From a virus: a stretch of DNA of 44,767 nt. Shown piece after piece: positions 38,622 through 44,767 of this stretch. Location of the stretch: IMG/VR virus record IMGVR_UViG_3300013131_000076, positions 1-44,767 of that record; one strand, 5' to 3'. The first letter of the stretch is position 1. Every line of letters begins with the position of its first letter. The notes under the pieces were generated by a model. The model ran no database searches. It saw only the letters and a program-made list of their open reading frames with translations, and had not been told where the DNA came from. The position numbers and the translations under genes are program-made.

Positions 38622-39233
38622 TTATGTTCCGTGCTTGTATTTTTGATAGAGTGAGTTTATTTTTCTAAAAACTTCTGGTGGGGTATTATCTACGATAAAT
38701 TTATCTTCATTATCTGTTATGTATGCTTGAAGTTCATCGTTTAATACATCGTTATTATAACCTTTGTCTAAGATAAACTGTCTTACCTTTTTCATTTTTT
38801 TCTTGTTGTTGTCTAATATAGAGTTAACTGTTCGTGCATATTGATCATTTGTGGAATACAAAGCATGACTTAATTCGTGTCTTAAAGTTGCATAATCTTG
38901 AGCGCCAATAATATAGAAGTTATCGTGTCTGTATCTAAAAAATTCTAGCAGATTAGTCTCGTATTCTGTTAGTGGATCAAATAAACCTTTTTTAAATAGG
39001 TCTAATACTTTACTTGGAAAATTAAAACCAATCCAATCTTTGTGATAAGTATCTCCACCATAAGTTAGAGAATACCATGCTCGTAATTGTCCAACTGTGA
39101 AAATTTTATCTCTAAAATCTGGATTAACACTCTCGTAATGCTCTTGAAAACGCATAAAGGATAGAGACAATTCTTCCTGAGAATCTGCTTTTATCCACAC
39201 GCTATTATGCGGTTGTTTTTGGATAGTGAGCAT
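38622..39233 (-). CDS. HExxH metallopeptidase-like protein, 203 aa
   Basis: Contains His119-Glu120-x-x-His123 in TLRHELSHALYSTND, with a downstream NDELQAY whose Glu167 could be the third zinc ligand (gluzincin pattern). Upstream segments include FTVGQLRAWYSLTYGG and LLEFFRYRHDNFYIIGA. No signal peptide. It could be a protease or a repurposed zinc protein; the substrate is unknown. Confidence 0.65.
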   Translation of the reverse strand: MLTIQKQPHNSVWIKADSQEELSLSFMRFQEHYESVNPDFRDKIFTVGQLRAWYSLTYGGDTYHKDWIGFNFPSKVLDLFKKGLFDPLTEYETNLLEFFRYRHDNFYIIGAQDYATLRHELSHALYSTNDQYARTVNSILDNNKKKMKKVRQFILDKGYNNDVLNDELQAYITDNEDKFIVDNTPPEVFRKINSLYQKYKHGT

Positions 39234-39430
39234 TAGTTATTGTCTTTACCAAGCCATTGAGGAAAATTGCTAATATCTAATGATCCTAACAAAAGCATAG
39301 ATGGTTTTTCTGCTAGATTACGAATAGCATAACACTTATTGTGATTAGAATCATAACCACAATCAATAATATCATACTCTGTTACACTATGCAACATTTG
39401 TATGAGAGTTTCAATATCGTTCATAATCAA
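39233..39430 (-). CDS. Hypothetical protein, 65 aa
   Basis: Small protein (LIQMLHSVTEYDIIDCGYDSNHNKCYAIRNLAEK). No family recognised. Both ends overlap neighbours by one to four bases, so it is in the same operon. Confidence 0.6.
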   Translation of the reverse strand: MIMNDIETLIQMLHSVTEYDIIDCGYDSNHNKCYAIRNLAEKPSMLLLGSLDISNFPQWLGKDNN

Positions 39431-39654
39431 GATGGAATTTGTTTATTCTCTGTGTTAGATAGGACATATTTGTTTAGTGTTGCTAGTTTACTATCGGCAC
39501 TATCTAACAAATCAACATATTTCTTCAACTCTAACAACAGATCAGAATGTTCACCAATTCCAACGGGTGAATTTAGGTATACTGATAATGTAGCAACCGC
39601 TTCGCTAATTTGAGCATTGTAATGATCCACAAGCGCTTTTGTAAAAGGATTCAT
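39427..39654 (-). CDS. Hypothetical protein, 75 aa
   Basis: Mainly helical (TKALVDHYNAQISEAVATLSVYL, then LLLELKKYVDLLDSADSKLATL), possibly a helical bundle. It overlaps the downstream ORF by four bases. Unrecognised. Confidence 0.6.
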   Translation of the reverse strand: MNPFTKALVDHYNAQISEAVATLSVYLNSPVGIGEHSDLLLELKKYVDLLDSADSKLATLNKYVLSNTENKQIPS

Positions 39655-39663
39655 ATTTTCTTT

Positions 39664-39888
39664 CTAGGTTTTAGGTTCGTAATAATTATTTTTGATGAGT
39701 TCCACAACATATCGTGAAGTGTCTGGCACGTTGTTACCACCCATATAATAACTAGCAACGAAATCAAACAAACGTAGTAATTTTTGTTTCTCAACATACT
39801 CAGCATGATATGATTCGTATTCTAATCCAATATATTCTCCAATACTGTTAGAGAATTTGATGATATTATCATATAATTGTTTGTTCAT
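39664..39888 (-). CDS. Hypothetical protein, 74 aa
   Basis: Helical protein rich in Tyr (YDNIIKFSNSIGEYIGLEYESYHAEYVEKQKLL). It overlaps the upstream gene by four bases. No family recognised. Confidence 0.6.
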   Translation of the reverse strand: MNKQLYDNIIKFSNSIGEYIGLEYESYHAEYVEKQKLLRLFDFVASYYMGGNNVPDTSRYVVELIKNNYYEPKT

Positions 39889-40118
39889 ATATTCTCGTAG
39901 TTGCTCCAGTTTTTCTCTAGATACTCCAGCGTTAGTCTAGTTGTACCATCGTCGTAGAAACAGTCAAGGTCTGTCTGAGTAATTTTTTTATATTCTATGG
40001 GCCAAGTGTGCCACAAAACATTCATAACTGATTGACCATATCTCATATCTTCGTGTGAACCATATGTTTCATCAACAAGATCAAGAAATTTATCGAATGT
40101 CATGACGGAAAATAACAA
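39885..40118 (-). CDS. Hypothetical protein, 77 aa
   Basis: Small acidic protein with Trp-rich centre (NVLWHTWPIEYKKITQTDLDCFYDDGTT). Overlaps the upstream zinc-type gene by 19 bases. Unrecognised. Confidence 0.6.
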   Translation of the reverse strand: MLFSVMTFDKFLDLVDETYGSHEDMRYGQSVMNVLWHTWPIEYKKITQTDLDCFYDDGTTRLTLEYLEKNWSNYENI

Positions 40119-40393
40119 CTCCCCTCTAGTGGATCGTTATCGTGAGGATATTTAAATGGACCCAATATTTTTTGTCGCTGATTCTTTATGAACGATAAAG
40201 TATCATTAAAACAGTTTTCGCACAGATGAATATTGAATTGCTGTCCATCTTGATCTGAGAAATAACCCCATGTAGCAATTAATTCAGCATACTCATGCTC
40301 TATTACTGGTTCAGTAATGCTACAAGATTCTCCACAACAATCACAGAGAATTGCATCAATTACTTTTTTAAGTTCTGTTTTATAAGTTCTCAT
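40100..40393 (-). CDS. Small putative zinc-binding protein, 97 aa
   Basis: Two Cys pairs, CDCCGESC near residue 20 and CENCFND near 60, are likely to bind one zinc. Between them is ELIATWGYFSDQDGQQFNIHL. Compact proteins like this, with one structural zinc, are found in early regions of many phages. Function unknown. Confidence 0.65.
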   Translation of the reverse strand: MRTYKTELKKVIDAILCDCCGESCSITEPVIEHEYAELIATWGYFSDQDGQQFNIHLCENCFNDTLSFIKNQRQKILGPFKYPHDNDPLEGSCYFPS

Positions 40394-40394
40394 G

Positions 40395-40586
40395 TTACCA
40401 ATGGAAAATAATGTTTGTTACTATAAATCCACACGTTATAAAATTAACTAGAATAATACTAATCTTGATCCAAAATGCTGTCCATGCTTCTGCTTGTGTG
40501 AGAATAGGAATATCTGGTTTATCATAATCATCTTTACCAACTCTGTGATCTATTGCTCTTGCTAAAATAAGCAAATACCTATTCAT
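40395..40586 (-). CDS. Small membrane protein, 63 aa
   Basis: A C-terminal transmembrane helix (WIKISIILVNFITCGFIVTNIIF) follows a soluble N-terminal 40 residues with RAIDHRVGKDDYDKPD. Unknown function; the topology predicts one anchor. Confidence 0.6.
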   Translation of the reverse strand: MNRYLLILARAIDHRVGKDDYDKPDIPILTQAEAWTAFWIKISIILVNFITCGFIVTNIIFHW

Positions 40587-40801
40587 AGAACGCTAATGCT
40601 TGTTGTGGGTTTCTGATTATTTTTATAGTTTTCTAGTTCTAGTTTGAGTCTCACACTAAACCTAATCCAAAATTCTATTTCTTCTTGCATATTTAATAAT
40701 TCGCACTGAACATCCATTAATAATTCTGGTTGAACGGAACCATATTCATTGACCCAACTATCAAATTTCGACCAAATGTTTTGTCGTCTTTGATTATCCA
40801 T
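40583..40801 (-). CDS. Hypothetical protein, 72 aa
   Basis: Helical protein (WSKFDSWVNEYGSVQPELLMDVQCELLNMQEEIEFWIRF) with Trp and Glu in heptad-like spacing. Coupled to the downstream membrane protein by four bases. Unrecognised. Confidence 0.6.
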   Translation of the reverse strand: MDNQRRQNIWSKFDSWVNEYGSVQPELLMDVQCELLNMQEEIEFWIRFSVRLKLELENYKNNQKPTTSISVL

Positions 40802-40805
40802 GAAT

Positions 40806-41519
40806 TTATGTCCATAAGTGATGTCGGATTTTGATCAATTCGATCAACATCTTTGTATCTTCCTCGTCGTATTCTTCTTCTAGTTCATAAACTTTCTTAT
40901 ATAACTTCTGTTTACTTTTAACTTGTTTTGTGTCTGTTATATCCTCAATACCCAATTCTGGATTATCAAAAGGATCTTTTCTTAGAGTACGTTTATATTT
41001 CCACCACTCATACAATTCTTTGATCTTGCGAGAACCTTTAGCCTGCTCTGTTAATCGACCTTGGTGCTTTAGGTGATTCGCCCACTGAAAATAATCGTCC
41101 TGTGCTTGTTGGCAACGACCTTTTACAAACTTGTATTTTTTACCACCACTAGAGGCTGAAAGTTCCAACTCTACAAAATCCACCAACTCATTAAATAAAC
41201 CATGAATTATACGATGATCAAGATCATAATACTCGCCGGGTTTTAGTCGAGTATGAAGATACTGAATCTTATCAATGTATCTGTTACGAATATAGATTTT
41301 TACTGTTCTATAAACATCTAGTGGAAAATAGATGATATCTTGTAGTTTGTTAAGAAACTTTTCACTCAACCAATATCTAAATGGATGAAGTTTTTTCTGA
41401 TCATCATGCCATTTGTCCCATTCGTTCCATTGTAGAGCAAGCGGTTTTTTATCGCCTCTAATCCAGTTGGCTAATCTTGAACTACTCCAGTAATGTATTC
41501 TACTTCTTATCAGTCTCAT
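40806..41519 (-). CDS. Large conserved phage protein of unknown function, 237 aa
   Basis: N-terminal half matches a widespread phage protein family: HYWSSSRLANWIRGDKKP, NEWDKW, RYWLSEKFLNKLQD, YIRNRYIDKIQYL, LKPGEYYDLDHRIIHGLFNELVDFVELELSA. The C-terminal half is charged (KYKRTLRKDPFDNPELGIED, then EEEYDEEDTKM). No activity is known to me. It overlaps the upstream gene by four bases. Confidence 0.78.
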   Translation of the reverse strand: MRLIRSRIHYWSSSRLANWIRGDKKPLALQWNEWDKWHDDQKKLHPFRYWLSEKFLNKLQDIIYFPLDVYRTVKIYIRNRYIDKIQYLHTRLKPGEYYDLDHRIIHGLFNELVDFVELELSASSGGKKYKFVKGRCQQAQDDYFQWANHLKHQGRLTEQAKGSRKIKELYEWWKYKRTLRKDPFDNPELGIEDITDTKQVKSKQKLYKKVYELEEEYDEEDTKMLIELIKIRHHLWT

Positions 41520-41857
41520 AAATCACCATTTATTCTGGGTTCGTATGGTTTCACGATCCATCCTAATCTTATAAGATCAAGACGAACCTCATCTGTAACA
41601 ACACTTTCTGGCACATATCCATTTTTTTTACTATATATGCCAGAACAATAGTAATCCATATAATCACCCTTGTTATCAACTAACTCTGCGACTAATCCTC
41701 CAGCGTAACGCCAAGAGCAAGTCCATTCATTGTCTCCGTAAAAAAATCTGTTATTACACAATGCAGCATATAAGTTTTGAGCATAAATGTTACTATTTTT
41801 GCATTTTGCTACAATTGTTTCACTAGAAAGTAGATCGTGTTCTAGGTCTGGTTTCAT
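41516..41857 (-). CDS. Hypothetical protein, 113 aa
   Basis: Contains NRFFYGDNEWTCSWRYAGGLVAELVDNKGDYMDYYCSGIY, a beta-rich block seen in some small phage proteins, and a C-terminal LDLIRLGWIVKPYEP. Four-base overlaps on both sides place it in an operon. Function unknown. Confidence 0.65.
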   Translation of the reverse strand: MKPDLEHDLLSSETIVAKCKNSNIYAQNLYAALCNNRFFYGDNEWTCSWRYAGGLVAELVDNKGDYMDYYCSGIYSKKNGYVPESVVTDEVRLDLIRLGWIVKPYEPRINGDL

Positions 41858-42297
41858 GATTTTTCTCTACAACTTTCACACAGGGTTGTTATCCATCCGC
41901 CTTTATTTGCTTTTCCTTTATTTCCACAAACTTCGCAAACTTTGTACGAAAATGCTTCGGCCATGCTCACAAGACCCTCCACATAATCATCGCCCCCACT
42001 AAAATATAGTCGGAGTCCACCATACTTTTCTTTAACTTGATCGAATTTTACGGGAAAATACTCTGGTTCAGAGGCTAGTCTTTCTGGTTCATTCTTTTCT
42101 AAGTATTCTTTTCTCCATCTTTTATTATCTTCGTGTTGTTGTATCATCCAACAAACACTACTGATAATTTCATACCAGCCAAAATTACACTCTATGCCAA
42201 AACTCATACAACTTTGCATAGGAGTTTTATTTCTATTCTGGAATAGATTTGGATATTTCTCGTAAAGAGAGTTCCAGTTTTTTGTTTCGTCACTCAT
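41854..42297 (-). CDS. Conserved phage protein with C-terminal zinc site, 147 aa
   Basis: The motifs FDQVKEKYGGLRLYFSGGDDYVEGLVSMAEAFS, then CEVCGNKGKANKGGWITTLCESC are shared by many phages. The four Cys bind one zinc. The N-terminus (WNSLYEKYPNLFQNRN) has a Trp/Tyr block. Role unknown. Confidence 0.75.
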   Translation of the reverse strand: MSDETKNWNSLYEKYPNLFQNRNKTPMQSCMSFGIECNFGWYEIISSVCWMIQQHEDNKRWRKEYLEKNEPERLASEPEYFPVKFDQVKEKYGGLRLYFSGGDDYVEGLVSMAEAFSYKVCEVCGNKGKANKGGWITTLCESCREKS

Positions 42298-42599
42298 TGT
42301 GAGTCTCCATAATTTTTATCTAATGGTTGAGATACTATCTTTTGAATTGAGTTTGTTATAGTTTTATCTATTTCAAGTCTGTTATTATGAAGTTTCACAA
42401 TATATTCTGCTGTTTCTTGATCCAATGATCCAGCATCCACAATAGAGTATTCATGTTTAACATCTGGACTTTCTGGATGGTTATAATAGATTGGCTCTAC
42501 AGGAACTATGATTCTGCACCAACAGTCTGGCCCGCTAAAACATTCCATAGTTTTCCACTTAACTAAAAAAGAAAGTTCTCTTGATTGTTCAAAGTTCAT
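42294..42599 (-). CDS. Hypothetical protein, 101 aa
   Basis: Small protein with CFSGPDCWCRIIVPVEPIYYNHPESPD and AEYIVKLHNNRLEIDKTI. The IVKLHN helix is found in phage proteins of unknown function. Coupled to both neighbours. Confidence 0.6.
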   Translation of the reverse strand: MNFEQSRELSFLVKWKTMECFSGPDCWCRIIVPVEPIYYNHPESPDVKHEYSIVDAGSLDQETAEYIVKLHNNRLEIDKTITNSIQKIVSQPLDKNYGDSQ

Positions 42600-43002
42600 G
42601 GCGATTCTCGTAAAGTTTAGGCATCCAAATTTTTAACCACTCACTATTACCACTTCGCCTTCCCAAGTCTAGATCAATGCTCTTTCGCTCATCATAACTC
42701 AACGCCCAATATCTGTCAATAGCGAATTTTTCCCACTCTCTAGCATCATAGTCACTAACAGCGTCTAAAAACTGAGAATCGTTTCTGGCTCGGTAGTTAT
42801 CATATAAATATTCAAATACGTCACGAACCGCAACAAATTTAGTATTACTATCAAGGTCATCCCAATAGGTTTTAATCCAATCTTGAACTGCTCCTGGCAC
42901 ATAAGTCATACGCCCAAGAGAGTATCTCAAAGCACAAGTAACCATAACGCCACCATTAACATCACAATTGAATGATGGTTTGTTATTTTTCTTGGTTTTC
43001 AT
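42589..43002 (-). CDS. Hypothetical protein, 137 aa
   Basis: Trp/Asp/Arg-rich soluble protein (MVTCALRYSLGRMTYVPGAVQDWIKTYW, then YDAREWEKFAIDRYWAL). The first block, ALRYSLGRxTYVP, recurs in small phage and prophage proteins. No function known. Confidence 0.65.
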   Translation of the reverse strand: MKTKKNNKPSFNCDVNGGVMVTCALRYSLGRMTYVPGAVQDWIKTYWDDLDSNTKFVAVRDVFEYLYDNYRARNDSQFLDAVSDYDAREWEKFAIDRYWALSYDERKSIDLDLGRRSGNSEWLKIWMPKLYENRHEL

Positions 43003-43208
43003 TCTAGCCCCAATTCTTGATCTAGTTCGCTTAGTTTTTCCAGAGCCTTATATCTTTGATAGTTCAACCCTGCCACAAAACCACATTCAAAATAGTAGTA
43101 ATCGTTCTTATCTCCCTCATTATCCATAGTTATCCAAATTTCTTTGGCTAATTGTCTGGCTTCGCTATAATGCTGTCTCATTTTATTTAGTAGTTCTTCG
43201 CTAGCCAT
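42999..43208 (-). CDS. Hypothetical protein, 69 aa
   Basis: Helical, charged protein (MASEELLNKMRQHYSEARQLAKEIW, then FVAGLNYQRYKALEKLSELDQE). The start at 43208 overlaps the stop of the upstream gene and avoids a 104-base overlap implied by the longer frame from 43304. Function unknown. Confidence 0.65.
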   Translation of the reverse strand: MASEELLNKMRQHYSEARQLAKEIWITMDNEGDKNDYYYFECGFVAGLNYQRYKALEKLSELDQELGLE

Positions 43209-43620
43209 TATCGTTACCCGTACTAAAATTAACCATCTTACCATCCCTAACAGTAAATACCTTAACTTGTCCAGATGATCTGATATAATCTCGCCCACCA
43301 TCAATCATATTACCATTATCAAAACTCTTATAATCGTGGCGACTCTGACTATACTCAAGACTTCCATCATCATTCTCTACCATACCAAAAGTAAAGTTCT
43401 CAATCTGGTCAGCATTACCAATATACGGAGTATCACCACGAAAAAAAATAGCAAAATATCTGTTACCAAAATCTGGATGCGGAGTTTCCCTATAAAAAAC
43501 ATCTGCCACAAAATCTCTAAACTCTGTGGTACAAACGTGTTTTACTGGAGTACCATCCTTTTCTGAATAGAGTTCCTCAACTTTTTTCGTATTGGTAAGT
43601 GGATAGTGTTTAATATTCAT
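43201..43620 (-). CDS. Hypothetical protein, 139 aa
   Basis: Soluble protein, probably beta-rich (FRDFVADVFYRETPHPDFGNRYFAIFFRGDTPYIGNADQ, then SGQVKVFTVRDGKMVNF). No known motif recognised. Confidence 0.65.
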   Translation of the reverse strand: MNIKHYPLTNTKKVEELYSEKDGTPVKHVCTTEFRDFVADVFYRETPHPDFGNRYFAIFFRGDTPYIGNADQIENFTFGMVENDDGSLEYSQSRHDYKSFDNGNMIDGGRDYIRSSGQVKVFTVRDGKMVNFSTGNDNG

Positions 43621-43823
43621 ACAACCAATCGTCCCAGTAGATTCTTAATAGTCTCACTAATATTCACACCATTCACAATCAAGTCAAGATCATATCTACT
43701 ACCGGGAAAATGCGGATCGGTTGGACTATGCTTTTCCACATAATCCATAGCCCTATTGTAACACCAGTAAATAGCGTATCGTTCATCCTCATTTAATACT
43801 GTAACAATCTTATCATCGCTCAT
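43617..43823 (-). CDS. Hypothetical protein, 68 aa
   Basis: Small protein (VTVLNEDERYAIYWCYNRAMDYVEKHSPTDPHFPGSRYDLD). The pattern resembles small early phage proteins. Coupled to both neighbours by one to four bases. Unknown function. Confidence 0.6.
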   Translation of the reverse strand: MSDDKIVTVLNEDERYAIYWCYNRAMDYVEKHSPTDPHFPGSRYDLDLIVNGVNISETIKNLLGRLVV

Positions 43824-44035
43824 CAGAACATTCTTTCGATCTTATGGGGTTTATTTTCCACAATCTCTATTATAACATCAACACAGCCTTTAATTTCATT
43901 CAGAGCATCAACAATAGTTTTATAATTATCGTTGCTAATCCTATTATCTTTGATCTTTACTTCACCAATAGTATGGGCAGAAGTTTTAATTATTTGTGCC
44001 AGTTCTAGCAAATCTTTTTTATCTAGTTCGTTCAT
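43823..44035 (-). CDS. Hypothetical protein, 70 aa
   Basis: Helical protein (DLLELAQIIKTSAHTIGEVKI, then KTIVDALNEIKGCVDVIIEIVENKP). It begins directly after a structured noncoding stretch that may lie in its leader. Unrecognised. Confidence 0.6.
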   Translation of the reverse strand: MNELDKKDLLELAQIIKTSAHTIGEVKIKDNRISNDNYKTIVDALNEIKGCVDVIIEIVENKPHKIERMF

Positions 44036-44177
44036 AATTTTTCTTTTGTATTGAAATCGCCCCCATTATTGAGCGTAATTCATCGGTGCGGGAAATCCCG
44101 ACTAATAGATGAACCAGAGGCTCAGGACGATACCATTAGCGATCAACCTAATGGTGGTTGTTGATTCAACTCTTGTT
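44036..44177 (-). ncRNA. Structured intergenic RNA-like stretch
   Basis: About 140 bases without a credible ORF. On the minus strand an 8-bp hairpin (44148-44155 with 44132-44139) is followed by a two-part stem. TTCATC (44113-44108) pairs with GATGAA (44084-44079), and inside it CGGG (44100-44097) pairs with CCCG (44092-44089) around a four-base loop. The asymmetric internal loops between the two stems look like ligand-binding or protein-binding sites. It lies in the leader of the 70-aa gene. No match to a riboswitch or ribozyme class I know. Confidence 0.5.
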
Positions 44178-44393
44178 TTATTGTATTTCCTTTCCTATCT
44201 CATAGCCATCTTCGTATCCATCAGAATATCCATTATCAATACCTTTATCATATGCTGCTTGTAGCCAAACCTTAATTTGCTGCCAGTTATCAACAGAGTC
44301 TTTAGGATTCACTACAAGGTCATCATAAATTCTCTCCATTCGTAAAGAGAATCCTTCAGTCTCATTTAACCACTCATCAAAAGTATCACTCAT
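44178..44393 (-). CDS. Hypothetical protein, 71 aa, repetitive C-terminus
   Basis: Acidic protein ending in a Gly/Tyr repeat (IDNGYSDGYEDGYEIGKEIQ). The YxxGYxxGY pattern is a common helical repeat in phage and bacterial proteins. The first part is WLNETEGFSLRMERIYDDLV. Four-base overlap with the 93-aa gene. Function unknown. Confidence 0.65.
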   Translation of the reverse strand: MSDTFDEWLNETEGFSLRMERIYDDLVVNPKDSVDNWQQIKVWLQAAYDKGIDNGYSDGYEDGYEIGKEIQ

Positions 44394-44671
44394 AGAGCCT
44401 CGTAATTCTTCTCGATAATATTTGCAATAGTCTTAAACTTTCGCCCAGTATCATTCAAGTCTGCTAGAGAATATTCACCCTCATTAAAAAAATCATTATT
44501 ATTAGTAATTTTAAGAGGAAACATACCAATACTATCCTGTATTCCAGACCACTTCATAACTTCTCTAGGAAGATCGTCCCTTTTTCCACCAAATCTACAA
44601 TACCCATGAGAAAAGTCCATATCGTTATCATAAACCTTTTCGGATAGAGTCTTTTTCTTACTCTTTCTCAT
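44390..44671 (-). CDS. Hypothetical protein, 93 aa
   Basis: Begins with a basic segment (RKSKKKTLSEKV), then MDFSHGYCRFGGKRDDLPREVMKW and a C-terminal helix. No family recognised. It starts only a few bases after a strong -10 box, so its mRNA may have no leader. Confidence 0.6.
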   Translation of the reverse strand: MRKSKKKTLSEKVYDNDMDFSHGYCRFGGKRDDLPREVMKWSGIQDSIGMFPLKITNNNDFFNEGEYSLADLNDTGRKFKTIANIIEKNYEAL

Positions 44672-44677
44672 ACTATC

Positions 44678-44683
44678 ATTATA
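44678..44683 (-). promoter_or_regulatory. Extended -10 box (TGTATAAT) upstream of the 93-aa gene
   Basis: Minus strand TATAAT at 44683-44678, preceded by TG, only six bases before the ATG at 44671. No good -35 exists 16-18 bp upstream. If used, transcription would start at or inside the start codon. Bases 44684-44767 hold no ORF; a GGGAAATACCC stretch on the minus strand could form a small hairpin. Confidence 0.45.
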
Positions 44684-44767
44684 CAGTTCGCAAAGAACCC
44701 CAAGACAACAATGTTGGGTATTTCCCTTGCTATTGTATTGCTTGAGAGTCCCATGACCCTGTTTAAA

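Noticed and set aside
44036-44177. Hammerhead or other known small ribozyme
   Set aside because: I looked for CUGANGA and GAAA core elements in correct order on both strands and did not find them.
1-44767. CRISPR array, insertion sequence or prophage attachment site
   Set aside because: No regularly spaced direct repeats, transposase, integrase or flanking duplications were seen. The two endonucleases on the plus strand are the only mobile-type genes.

Overview
The window looks like part of a large tailed double-stranded DNA phage genome. It is AT-rich, and nearly every gene is on the minus strand, so transcription runs from high to low coordinates. Genes overlap by a few bases and many are coupled through ATGA or TAATG junctions. 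Phage hallmarks are an rIIA/rIIB pair, an endonuclease VII-type resolvase, an ATP-dependent DNA ligase, ThyX, a phage-type sigma factor, small zinc-ribbon proteins and two free-standing homing-type endonucleases on the opposite strand. No terminase, major capsid, portal, tail, replicative polymerase or integrase gene is visible, so this is an internal slice. The host cannot be determined from the sequence.

Layout. (1) 0-5.2 kb: a ClpP-like protease, small unknown proteins, a sigma factor, a PAP2 phosphatase, a bacterioferritin-like protein and two probable structural or assembly proteins. (2) 5.2-16.5 kb: a glycan and metabolite block with several glycosyltransferases (one with a DUF4214 domain), GDP-mannose 3,5-epimerase, a second sugar-type epimerase/reductase, a 2OG-Fe(II) oxygenase, GMP reductase and a deoxyribosyltransferase-like protein. 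Interleaved are two exported proteins (a chymotrypsin-fold protease and a thioredoxin-like protein), an HNH nuclease and an actin/Hsp70-fold ATPase beside a membrane protein. (3) 16.5-23 kb: RuvB-like ATPase, archaeo-eukaryotic primase-like protein, a miniature tRNA-like element, rIIB and rIIA. (4) 23-38.4 kb: small regulators and DNA or RNA metabolism genes (kinase-like protein, DNA glycosylase-like protein, sulfotransferase, ligase, endonuclease VII, SLOG protein, SpoU methyltransferase, deaminase, SpeD-like protein, UvdE, ThyX), with tRNA-Leu, tRNA-Ile and a complete tmRNA. (5) 38.4-44.8 kb: about 18 small, mostly unrecognised ORFs typical of an early or accessory region, plus a structured noncoding stretch.

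How it may work together. The right half carries a repeated family of near-consensus sigma-70 promoters (TTGACA, 16-17 bp, TATAAT-like), all reading the minus strand, as expected for genes read by unmodified host polymerase. From 0 to 23 kb I found none of these; that block may depend on the phage sigma factor near 2 kb. The tRNA-Ile, tmRNA, SpoU methyltransferase and possibly the ClpP-like subunit suggest a phage-supplied translation and ribosome-rescue package. The glycan block and the sulfotransferase suggest elaborate modification of virion or host surface sugars. All functions are read from motifs by eye; no database search was run.
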